Source of the DNA: Rhynchonema sp. JSB1_4
Lineage: Eukaryota > Nematoda > Chromadorea > Monhysterida > Xyalidae
DNA length: 18,842 bases
Direction: 5' to 3'
NCBI GenBank assembly: GCA_030248065.1
Contig: JASAMV010002541.1
Coordinates: 1-18,842, forward strand
This document shows positions 10,694 through 18,410 of this stretch, piece after piece (within the stretch, counting starts at the first letter, position 1; every line of letters starts with the position of its first letter). The translations under genes were made by a program, and so were the position numbers. The notes under the pieces were generated by a model. That model saw nothing but the letters and a program-made list of their open reading frames with translations. It did not search any database and was not told the origin of the DNA.

Positions 10694-11466
10694 ACCTTTC
10701 GTAATGATCTACCTGTGTCTGTCATGCGTTATCTGTATCAAACCTTGATTTGCTCTGTCATGTGCTATTCGTGTGAGGTGACCTATCCTATTCATGACTA
10801 TTCACGTAATTTGTTGGAAAGAACACAAAAATCCATTATTCGCATGTTCTCTGGCAATTATGATCGGTCTGTGTCATATTCGCAGTTGTGTTCAATGTTT
10901 GGTGTTGATTATGTGGGTGTCACTGTCATGAAACGTCGTCTGAGATTGATGCATTCTTATGTTCTTGGTATTCGTGCTGCTCCTGTTGACTCTATTTCGT
11001 TCATTTCTGATTCCAATTCTCGCTCCAGTTCTCGTCTTAATCATTCTCGTGCCATTTGTATCCCACGTGCTAAAACTCATATTCTCGCTACCAGTGCTAT
11101 TGTTATCATGTCCCATCTTTACAATGCTTTACCTGATTTTGCTGTTTTCCTGCGAATGGGCACATTCAAAGGAGTCATTCGTTCGCAAAGCTTGGTTGTT
11201 GAATTGTTGTACAAATTGCGATTGCTGCCAGTGAAATTTATTCCGTCCGTGTGTGAAATGTAATTGACCGATCATGCTGTGTTTCTGTGTTTTCTGTGTT
11301 TTTTGCTCCTTATCATCATCCACATCTCTCGATCCGTAACTATCCACTGGCCCACTAAACACTTGTAATTATTTATGGTTTCGTCGTTACTGTCCAGCTT
11401 ATGCGTGTTGTTGACGTTACCATGTTGCTTCTGATGCAATAAAAAACTTGAACTTGAACTTGAACC
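10694..11466 (+). mobile_element. 5'-truncated non-LTR retrotransposon (LINE) 3' fragment
   Basis: The plus strand is open up to a TAA at 11261-11263 and encodes the region C-terminal to the reverse-transcriptase core. Segments YLYQTLICSVMCYSCEVTYP, LLERTQKSIIRMFSG and VMKRRLRLMHSYVLG match the thumb-like tail found in Jockey/CR1-type LINEs. The reverse-transcriptase catalytic motif and the endonuclease are absent, as expected of 5' truncation. The 3' end has AATAAA (11438-11443) followed by a (TTGAAC)3 tail ending near 11466, instead of poly(A). Continuation of the open frame upstream of 10694 into the CCCGACA repeats is accidental. It lies inside the element at 10253-11516. Confidence 0.75.
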
Positions 11467-11479
11467 TACACTTTTTTGG

Positions 11480-11505
11480 CACCCGACACCCGACACCGAC
11501 ATCTC
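11480..11505. repeat. CCCGACA cluster 3
   Basis: ACCCGACACCCGACACCGAC borders the right end of the composite element, mirroring cluster 1 at its left end, and shows that the LINE lies between two parts of one repeat-bearing element. Confidence 0.7.
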
Positions 11506-11516
11506 TCTAACCCTAG

Positions 11517-11522
11517 CCAAGA
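11517..11522. repeat. Target-site duplication CCAAGA, right copy
   Basis: Identical to 10247-10252 and directly abutting CTCTAACCCTAG. Confidence 0.8.
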
Positions 11523-11581
11523 CCCAGCCCCAAATAGAGCGCTTGGCCGGAAAGTTCAAGCGGTTCTTTAAAAAACAGCAC

Positions 11582-14500
11582 CTGAGGCGCATGCGGCTCC
11601 GTCTTCGATAAGTTGTTCACATAGCAGCTCCTCACGTTTACAATGGTGTCATACGGGTTTTCGGCCTTGTGCGTTCCCACACTGGTGGATCGACTTGCGA
11701 AAGTGTGTATAACGGGTCGGGGAACAGCCGGCGGACTGGCATACGGCGAATCCCCATCATCGCTGAGGTTCTGGTCTGAGCCCGGTCGTTCAGTCGCGCA
11801 CCGTGCTGACGCAGGCATCGTCACCACATTATCGTAGGCGGCCATGCTCAGATCGGTACCACCACCACCACCGGTCGAGGCGTGAGAATCACGCGAACTC
11901 AATGTTGTATCCGCGGTGTTTTGACTGACACGATTCTGCTCGAGCTCTGGAATAAATAACCGTTCACAACAAGCGAGCAGTTTTTAGACTTCGAAAAATG
12001 TTCGGCTTCGCTTCAAAAACATTCTTCTACGGTTGTTATTTCCGTTATCTTCGTCACACATAACCAAACAAGCTTGACATCGTCGCATTTGATTTTCAAA
12101 TTAGAAATTTTTAGAAGCTGATTTTTGAAGAACCACAAAATACGAAACAGCTAACCATTATGGTGCTGATCGGAATGAGGCGCCAACGGTTCCGCAACTG
12201 TTTGCGGCACAGCGCTGGTCATAGTTGTCAATTTTGCATACTGATCGGTCAGTTGATCATAGGGGTTCTCTTGCTGGCTTAAGCTCGGTCCTAAAATTAT
12301 CGCTGAACATCGAAACAGAAAAAAAAACAGGCAGAAAATTATTGAAATAACAAGAACACGAAAAAAACTCACCACTCGAAGTTATAGTTCCATATTGGTG
12401 TTCACCGGGAGATGGTGTTCCAGTATGAAAACCGGGCGCTAAAGTGTCAGGTAGGGCATCACGATGTTTCACCGTTCTTTCCGGCAATGGCGGCGGCGAC
12501 TTTGGGGTGGGATCGGTTGAACGTTCGGGTGCAGGGTCGGAAACAACATTGTTTTCGTCATGTTGAGCATTATCCACTCGTCGAGCAGAGGTTTTGTTGA
12601 TTATTGCGTAACCTGAAAATTAAAGGCAAACTACGCGAACACGAGCCCGATTTCGCAACTGGCAGATTGGTGAAACATTCATACGTGGCTGCTGATTTGG
12701 GAAATGTTACACGTTGAAGAATACAAAGTGGAGCATGATGATTTTCTTTTTCTATTCGTTTTGAACACGCACCACCTTCGAAATCGGGCTCGTGTTGGCG
12801 TAGTTTGCCCTTAATTAATTTCCGCCGTTGACGAACAAAACATGTTGGCAAACTTCGGCCCGGCCCACAGAAACCGGTTCACACGAACGTTTACATAAAA
12901 GAGGAAATCTCAAAGCAAATTTTCTCTTTCATGTTTACGTTTATGTATGTGTAATTTACGGTTTCTGTGGGTCGAGTTCACAGGTGACCGGATCAATCCT
13001 GCCTGGGTCACACATTAGTTCCTGTGCGGTTTATGGTTGGTTTGGTTTATTGCGTCGACACCCCCATCAGAAATACACAACAGAAGAAGGTTAAATAAGG
13101 CAGAAGAGGTGCGGATGCATTGTGACATATATAGTCTCATGAAAGGGTCCGAAACTATATATGCAGCTTTTACTACTCTATTAGTATAGATCATAGTCAT
13201 ATTTATAAGAAATAAATAATAATACTGCTACACATCCCTTTTATCGTCATCTACTGGTTCCAGCAATTAACGACAACAATTTCCTTTATACATAATATCT
13301 GTTTCCGGAACAACTTTTACGCTGATAAGTCGAAAGGATTGACATCGTTTCACGCGACTAATGTGACACTGTTTTCACAACGATGCGCAGCGCTTGAAGC
13401 TGCTATAAACGACCGGATCCACTCATTCTTGAATCTAGAAATTATTTTCGTTTCATTCGTCCTCATAGTCATGAGTCATATGATCACCAATTTTAATCCA
13501 ACAAAAAAACATCAATACCATCGGGAGTATGTGTCGCGGTAGCAGAAGCGTCCAACGGCGGTGTTGGCGTGAGAGAATTATTGCCATTCAGCTCCCCGCT
13601 GGAGGCGGGACCATTCTCGGTCTCCTTGTTCGTAACAATCGATTCGTAGTAATTTGCCGTGTCCGAAACCAATGTTGCACCAGTGGCAGAGAGAGAGGAA
13701 TTGGCATTTGCATCAGCAGCAACAGCACTCGGGCTGTGCGCTGCAAAAAGGATAATTTCGCTTTAAATGAACGAACACAAAAGCTGTTTTCAAGCTCGGT
13801 GACCGGTCCACGGTCTGGGTCTTGCCTTGTTTGAGGAAATACTAGAAAATTCGACAAACGTATAAAGTTGTTCGCAGACAGGAGATGCTATGAGAAAGCG
13901 TTAATGTAACAATCCTCTATTCCCCTGCGCGCTGATTAAAAACAGAATCACAAGTATCATCTGCGGCTGAAACTAAATTCCAAACATTCTAATTACAATT
14001 CCCCAGATCTTGCGGGCTGAGCTGCAGCGGTGGTGCAATATCACACGGCGTGGCGACTGTGTCCAAAACGGCGTCCACACTGCGGTTGCTGAGACGCGAC
14101 TTTGACATCACCGGCAGCGGACTGTAGATGTTTTTGTTGTCCTGGAAACGCACGGTTTTGGAACACGAACATGCTATAGTAAAATATGGGAAAAAAAGCT
14201 TATTTTCTGAAAAAAACCGCTTTTTCCAGAGGCCAACAGACGAAAAAATATTTTTCCACGAGAAAATATGAAAATTATGGGAATAATTTCGAAATTTCCA
14301 AAAAATGGGAAGCCGCGATGTCAGTCGCTCAAATCGTGGACCAAAACAAAACTTTTCTTATGTGTTTTTGTCGACTTATCCAACATGACTTTTTCTCACA
14401 AAGTATTGGACCACATTTTGCCCAAATGCACCCTATTTTAACAGACGAACCAACGTTTGACTCGGAAAAAACGTTTGCTTGAGAAAAACCGTTTTTTCGA

Positions 14501-17500
14501 GGTGGTAACTTCAGAATGCGCAGTTTTAATGACGAGATAAAAAGTTTCACCGGCAATTCACAAGATAGAACTGCATGAACGAAATCCGTACTCGTAAGTT
14601 TTGTTGCGAAAAAACCGGTTCTTTATATTTTGTGAGAAAAACACGAAAAAAAAACGAAAAATTTCCAGAGGATAAATTTCCAGTACAGGGTATCAAATAA
14701 CAGGTATAGGCAAACTACGCCAACATGAGCTCGATTTCGCAGCTGGCAGAATAGTGAAACATTCTGACGTGGCTGCTAATTTGGAAAATGTTACACGTTG
14801 AAGAATACAAAGTGGAGCAAGGCGATTTTCTCTGGCTATTCGTTTTGAATACACACCACCTTCGAAATCGGGCTCGTGTTGGTGTAGTTTGCCTTTACAG
14901 GGTATTTTGACCCTAAAAACTGATGTGAAGCTTGGTGCAAGGACACTATGTGCTACTGAAAACATGTAAACTGCTCCAAATCTCCAAGGTATGGGCCAAC
15001 CACAGCAACATGAGCTGGATTTCGCAGCTGTCAGAATGGTGAAACATTCTGACGTGGCTGCTGATTTGGGAAATGTTACACGTTGAAGAATACAAAGTGG
15101 AGGATGATGATTTTCTTTTTCTATTCGTTTTTAATACACACCACCTTCGAAATCGGGCTCGTGTTGGCGTAGTTTGCCTATACCTCGTTCTAAACCTCTC
15201 GATGGCACTTAGGCAGTGACGAACCTCCAAGACGTTGAAAAATAAGGGTCAAAAACGTCATTTTTTGGCAAAAATAGAAGAAGATTTTGCCCGCTTTTTT
15301 CATGGAAATTTATTTTCGGTCCAAAAAACGGACCCGGTTTTTTTCGTTTTTTTTTCACGAAAAAGCCGGTTCTTTTCCATCCGCAACTGTACTCTGAAGT
15401 GCAAGTTTCGCACAAGGAATAAGGGCTGCCGGAATAACAATCTGAATTTGACGAACCTGCAAGCAGTCCAGAAAGGCAAGTTTGAAATTGAGCATGTCCA
15501 ACCAGCCTTGACGTTCTTGTCTGAAAATGACAATTTTTTCGCTCAATATGAGATACTTTCTGTTTGCACGTGTAAAATTAAAAAAACGTCAATTTCAGGG
15601 TACCCCCGTCTGGCCCGGCCGGTTAAGCAGTGTTTCGAATGTTCTCTCATGGGGTCAACACCCCAACCGAAAAAGTCGTCGTACGTTAACCCAGCACTCA
15701 ATCACTGGGAAGGTTAGATAAATGAGGAGCAGCCTTACAACTGCGTGGGCAAGGTACGCTGTCAACTTGGTGTCGCCCGTTTAGTGGTGGGTGCGTCTGC
15801 ATCAGACAAAATCTGGACCGTGTGATGCCCAAATTACAACGAATTAAAAAAAACACTAGTAAAGACAAAAATGACAAAACAACAAACAACCGACTCGGTG
15901 ATGGCAGCGAATTCAATCGGCGGCATCGAATTGAATCCGATCGTAAACGTGCGATTTGTGTCATCGATGCTCGGCTTGACGTACGTGCATTCCAACAATT
16001 CAATCACTTTCATCGGCGCGTGTGACGCAACGTGCTGCAAACAAATTCACGAAACTATCCAAGTCTGCTATATTCATAACATATTCATATTCATCCTAAA
16101 CTGGCAGGCGAAAAAACCGTTTTTTTCGAGACCCGAATTTTTTTCCATTTATTTTTCCGTGGGTACGTTTTCGGTTTTTGATCGAAAAAATATCGGTACT
16201 TCATTCCAATTTGGCCAAAAAATTGTGATGCAAAACTGACGAGTTTTTCGATTTTAGTGAAAAATTGGCTCGAGCACGAAAATTAACCGGCCCACATGGG
16301 CCAAAAGGCGTGTAAACCAAGTGTTTTCGACTGACTTCAACACTCTTCAAGAACACTGTCGTCACTTCGAACGTTCGAACAAATTTTGCACTGAAATTGT
16401 TATATTTTTTGAAATTACGTTTTTAGGTACTGGAAAAATATTTGAAAAATATTTTCACGAGAAATAAAAAAACGGTTCTTTATGACCGTATAATTCATCC
16501 GAATTTTACTTTGTTTTTTTTCGACATAAATGTTCCACAATAGTTACGGCAGAATACACACCATCCTGCCTTAATATTTTTTGAAAAATGCCACGGGAAA
16601 ACATTCTGAACGAACGCCCAAAAATCTGGGTGGGGGTCGACAAAAATTGGCTTTGGGGACGAAAGTGGGAAATTATGCGTTGTTGACGAAGATAGACAAC
16701 TTTTTCCCATGTGTCACCACCAGACCAGCATTTGGTCGACGTTCTTGGTGAGGGTTTTTCAGCTTGCCTCACTCACATAAAGTTAGCGGCGCTGAAAAAA
16801 GGAGACGAAAAAACCAGTTTTTTGGGTTTTTTTCGAGACCCAAATATTTTACACGGACTTTTCCGTGGGTTCCATCGGTTTTTTTTTCGAAAAATATCGG
16901 TAATCTATTTTGATTTTGCCAAAGAATTGTAATGCAAAACCGACGAGTTTTTTGAGTTTGGAAACAAAATTGGCTCAGTGTCCAAAATTGATTGACAAAA
17001 AGGTTATAAAGCGCGTGTTTCCGTCGCAGTTAACCACTCATCGAGAAACAATTCGCCTACGTGAACATATTTTGACCCACAATCGTCATATTTTTCTATT
17101 TTCCATCCTAAGCACTGCAAAATATTGAAAAGAAGGTTTTTACCAGAAAAGAAACTGGCTTTTTATGAAAAATAAAAAACGGTTCTTTATGCCAGCGTAG
17201 CGGTATAGTTGCGACAAAACCGGTTCTTTATATTTTGTGAAAAAAATCGAAACAAAACCTAAAAATTTCCAGAGGATAAATTTCCACTACAGGGTATCAA
17301 ATAACAGGTACAGGCAGTGATGCAGCTGCCCAGGCGGGGCGGCAACCTACTGTACCACCAAAAATGTGGGGCGGCAACCTACCTACTGTACCGGTTGAGC
17401 TAGGGGGGGGGAACAAAATTTTTAGGTCGAAATTTTGATGAAAATGTACTCTTAAAACGCTAATTTCGCGCGTAGCCCGCGATTTTTCGCCTATTTGGAG

Positions 17501-18354
17501 TGAAAAATACCGATTTTATACCATTTTGAGCCAAAAATCGCAACTTACTGTACCAGCCGCCGGGCGGCGACCTACCTACTGCAGTATTTCAATACCAGGA
17601 TGGAGCGTCAACCTACCTGCCTACCGTACCTAGGGGGGACCCCCCCCCGCCCCCTGCTGCACCATTGGGTACAAGGTATTTTGACCCTAAAAACTGATGT
17701 GAAGCCTAGTGCAAAGTCACTATGTGCTACTGAAGACATTAAACTGCTCCAAATCTCCAAGTTACCTCGTTCTAAACCTCTAGATGGCACTTCGGCATTG
17801 ACGAACCTCCAGAACGTTGAAAAATAAGGGACAAAACGTCACTTTTGGCAAAAATAGAAAATTTTGCCCGGTTTTTTTTCACGGAAATTTATTTTCGGTC
17901 CGCAAAAACGGACCAGTTTTTTTTCGGTTTTTTTTCAGAAAAAAAACCGGTTCTTTTCCGCCCGCGACTATACATCGCGCGCGGTGCTCGGTGCGTGTAC
18001 GTGATCACATCACAAACAGAATTGTAAAGAAAACTAACATGTTCATTGGGGTACCATTCGAGCAACGGCAACGATGAGTCATGCACGCAAAACACCACCC
18101 AATGTTCCGGTTGATATCGTGTTTTCTGAAAAGCAAAAATGAGAACTTGTTGGCCAAATTTCAGCTCGCTGTATTAACGATAAAGTGTGAGCTGTGAAGG
18201 CGCGGATGACAAGGCAAAAAATTATGCATGTTGCACAGGCAGGTCAAGAATCAGATGAACAGATGAAAATCGAGCTGGAACCAACTTTTGACTTCGGACG
18301 GTGTTGTTTTACTTGCAACCAACTTCCAAGGCAAATTTCGTATTCCTCAGTCAT
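11582..18354 (-). CDS. PH-domain docking/scaffold protein with pTyr and SH3 motifs (nine exons); probably continues into the PDZ exons
   Basis: Minus-strand exons: 18286-18354 (ATG), 18039-18125, 15895-16034, 15457-15520, 13997-14141, 13519-13740, 12373-12612, 12156-12290, 11582-11946. All junction phases agree; 489 residues. Residues about 7-115 form a PH domain: ICLGSWLQVK, then YQPEHWVVFCV...LLEWY, VIELLECTYVKP, RTFTIGF and the closing helix ERQGWLDMLNFKLAFL with its invariant W. The linker is low-complexity, Ser/Pro/Thr-rich, with an SH3 ligand PPPLPER (about 282-288), two Grb2-type YxN sites (YDNV at 405, YVNN at 476) and further YESIV, YAII, YGTI, NPYDQL and NPYDTIV sites. No PTB domain is seen. 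This layout recalls Gab/DOS/SOC-1 docking proteins at membranes downstream of receptor tyrosine kinases; the closest PH match may also be DOK-like. If the donor at 11581 is not used, the frame runs 22 more codons into transposon sequence and stops at 11513. The N-terminus could extend past 18354, as the frame stays open upstream. Confidence 0.85.
12623..12811. mobile_element. 189-bp TA-flanked MITE, copy 1
   Basis: Inverted ends AAGGCAAACTACGCGAACAC and GTGTTGGCGTAGTTTGCCCT flank a core containing GAAACATTC, GTGGCTGCTGATTTGGGAAA and GTTACACGTTGAAGAATAC. TA lies on both sides (12621-12622 and 12812-12813); the flanks can also be read as TTAA. It is identical in length to copies 2 and 3. It ends 10 bases from the exon at 12612. 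Confidence 0.88.
12864..12971. repeat. Inverted repeat with 13-bp arms
   Basis: CCCACAGAAACCG at 12864-12876 is exactly mirrored by CGGTTTCTGTGGG at 12959-12971. It may be the ends of another small element. Confidence 0.5.
13126..13163. repeat. Hairpin with 10-bp perfect stem
   Basis: CATATATAGT and ACTATATATG flank an 18-base loop. It is AT-rich and inside an intron, so significance is low. Confidence 0.6.
14707..14895. mobile_element. 189-bp TA-flanked MITE, copy 2
   Basis: Inverted ends TAGGCAAACTACGCCAACAT and GTGTTGGTGTAGTTTGCCTT, flanked by TA at 14705-14706 and 14896-14897. Inserted into copy X of the older repeat. Removing it with one TA gives AACAGGTACAGGGTATTTTG, matching the related sequence near 17302-17311 and 17670-17682. 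Confidence 0.9.
14992..15180. mobile_element. 189-bp TA-flanked MITE, copy 3
   Basis: Its left end is more diverged (TGGGCCAACCACAGCAACAT); the right end is GTGTTGGCGTAGTTTGCCTA. TA lies at 14990-14991 and 15181-15182. Removing it gives CTCCAAGGTACCTCGTTC, and the uninterrupted relative at 17753 reads CTCCAAGTTACCTCGTTC, a single mismatch. That is direct evidence for the element's boundaries. Confidence 0.9.
16108..16482. repeat. A/T-rich interspersed repeat with AAAACCGTTTT ends, copy 1
   Basis: Begins GAAAAAACCGTTTTTTTCGA and ends AAAAAACGGTTCTTTATG, so its ends are mirrored. Internal strings CCGTGGGT, AAAATATCGGTA, GATGCAAAACTGACGAGTTT and AAAATTGGCTC recur in order in the copy at 16804-17197. 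Confidence 0.6.
16804..17197. repeat. A/T-rich interspersed repeat with AAAACCGTTTT-like ends, copy 2
   Basis: Collinear with 16108-16482: TTTTCGAGACCCAAAT, TTTCCGTGGGTTCC, AAAATATCGGTAATC, ATGCAAAACCGACGAGTTTT, AAAATTGGCTCAG, then AAAAAACGGTTCTTTATGCC. Diverged by many substitutions and small gaps, so both are old. Confidence 0.6.
17213..17957. mobile_element. Older interspersed repeat, copy Y, split by one 359-bp insert
   Basis: Collinear with 14611-15377: CCGGTTCTTTATATTTTGTG, CCAGAGGATAAATTTCCACT, GGTATTTTGACCCTAAAAAC, GTGCTACTGAAGACATTAAA, GACGAACCTCCAGAACGTTG and AAAACCGGTTCTTTTCC. It lacks the MITE that corresponds to copy 3 and carries a different insert at the position of copy 2. 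Confidence 0.75.
17311..17669. mobile_element. 359-bp insert with GGCGGCAACCTACC repeats, TA-flanked
   Basis: TA occurs at 17309-17310 and 17670-17671. The left end CAGGCAGTGATGCAGC and the right end GCTGCACCATTGGG are roughly mirrored (shared GATGCAGC/GGTGCAGC). Inside, variants of GGCGGCAACCTACCTACTGTACC occur at about 17338, 17371, 17566 and 17606, along with G and C runs at 17402 and 17633-17653. No coding capacity. Confidence 0.6.
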
Positions 18355-18407
18355 TGGTCGCGGCGGTTCGATGGCGACGTGTGGAAAGACACTGTTTGCT
18401 TCACCAT
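18351..18407 (-). other. Short upstream ORF overlapping the PH-gene start as ATGA
   Basis: If the transcript begins or is spliced at the CTTCAG|G acceptor at 18411, its first ATG (18407) opens an 18-codon frame. Its TGA (18353-18351) overlaps the proposed main ATG (18354-18352). This could tune translation, or it may show that the real N-terminus lies in an upstream exon reading through the open frame here. Confidence 0.3.
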
Positions 18408-18410
18408 AAC

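Larger units (their letters stand above)
10253..11516. mobile_element. 1,264-bp composite element with CTAGGGTTAGAG inverted ends and 6-bp TSD
   Basis: The left end CTAGGGTTAGAG is mirrored by CTCTAACCCTAG at the right end, and CCAAGA is duplicated on both sides. Inside are a 12-G run (10268-10279), three clusters of CCCGACA-type repeats, and a 3' fragment of a LINE. No transposase is visible, so it is a non-autonomous element that later received the LINE fragment. It interrupts the right arm of the fold-back element, proving the order of insertion. The termini contain TAGGGTTAG, reminiscent of telomere repeats, but only about one and a half units. Confidence 0.75.
10030..11568. mobile_element. 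Fold-back element, copy 2, interrupted by a later insertion
   Basis: The left arm begins AGTTGAGCCGCATCAACTTT at 10031. The inner inverted block CACTAATTTTGACCAGC (10130-10147) pairs with GCTGGTCGAAATTAGTG (10185-10201). The right arm continues to 10252 and resumes after the insertion at 11517, ending near 11568 with AAGTTCAAGCGGTTCTTT. Across the break, the right arm reads CTTGGCACAGGC on the minus strand, matching the left arm's GTGGCATGGGC. It shares arms with the element at 1331-1607. No coding capacity. Confidence 0.7.
12613..13518. other. Intron of the PH-domain gene (906 bp)
   Basis: Bounded on the minus strand by GATG|GTATTG and ATTTTCAG|GT. It contains a MITE copy (12623-12811) and two short inverted repeats (12864-12971 and 13126-13163). 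No exon was found in the remainder. Confidence 0.75.
14611..15377. mobile_element. Older interspersed repeat, copy X, split by two MITEs
   Basis: Sequence from AAAAACCGGTTCTTTATATT through TTTCCAGAGGATAAATTTCC, GTATTTTGACCCTAAAAACT and AACGTTGAAAAATAAGGG to AGCCGGTTCTTTTCC matches 17213-17957 segment by segment. Without the two MITEs and their TA duplications it is about 385 bp. The ends show CCGGTTCTTT next to A/T tracts. It is non-coding. Confidence 0.75.
14142..15456. other. Intron of the PH-domain gene filled with nested repeats
   Basis: The donor CAG|GTTCGT and acceptor TTTCCAG|GAC (minus strand) are both in phase 0. The intron holds A/T-rich sequence with repeated GAAAAAACCGNTTTTTC strings (14205-14500), then an older repeat (about 14611-15377) carrying two MITE copies. 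I looked for an exon encoding a PTB domain here and found none. Confidence 0.7.
16035..18038. other. Large intron within the PH-domain coding region (2,004 bp)
   Basis: It splits the PH domain after LLEWYPNEH, with donor CAT|GTTAGT and acceptor TTTGCAG|CAC on the minus strand. It contains two related A/T-rich repeats (about 16108-16482 and 16804-17197), copy Y of the older repeat (17213-17957) and an unrelated insert (17311-17669). No exon was found between 16035 and 18038. Confidence 0.75.

Noticed and set aside
10529..11263. A single 244-codon plus-strand protein
   Set aside because: Its first third is translated CCCGACA repeats and unrelated sequence; only the part after about 10694 resembles a LINE. 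The fusion is a chance open frame.
11643..11837. Plus-strand open frame of 64 codons
   Set aside because: Antisense of the tyrosine-motif exon; the minus frame has splice-phase and motif support.
13997..15456. A PTB domain exon that would make the PH gene a DOK protein
   Set aside because: I searched the minus strand of this interval and found only repeats; the exons on either side join directly in phase 0.
15235..15717. 160-codon plus-strand open frame
   Set aside because: It covers the A/T-rich end of the older repeat and then the antisense of a PH-domain exon (15457-15520). No domain and no splice support.
15871..16239. 122-codon plus-strand open frame
   Set aside because: It is the antisense shadow of the PH-domain exon at 15895-16034.
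17300..17660. Zinc-finger or proline-rich coding region suggested by G/C-rich blocks
   Set aside because: Frames are broken and the blocks are repeats of GGCGGCAACCTACC within a transposon-like insert.
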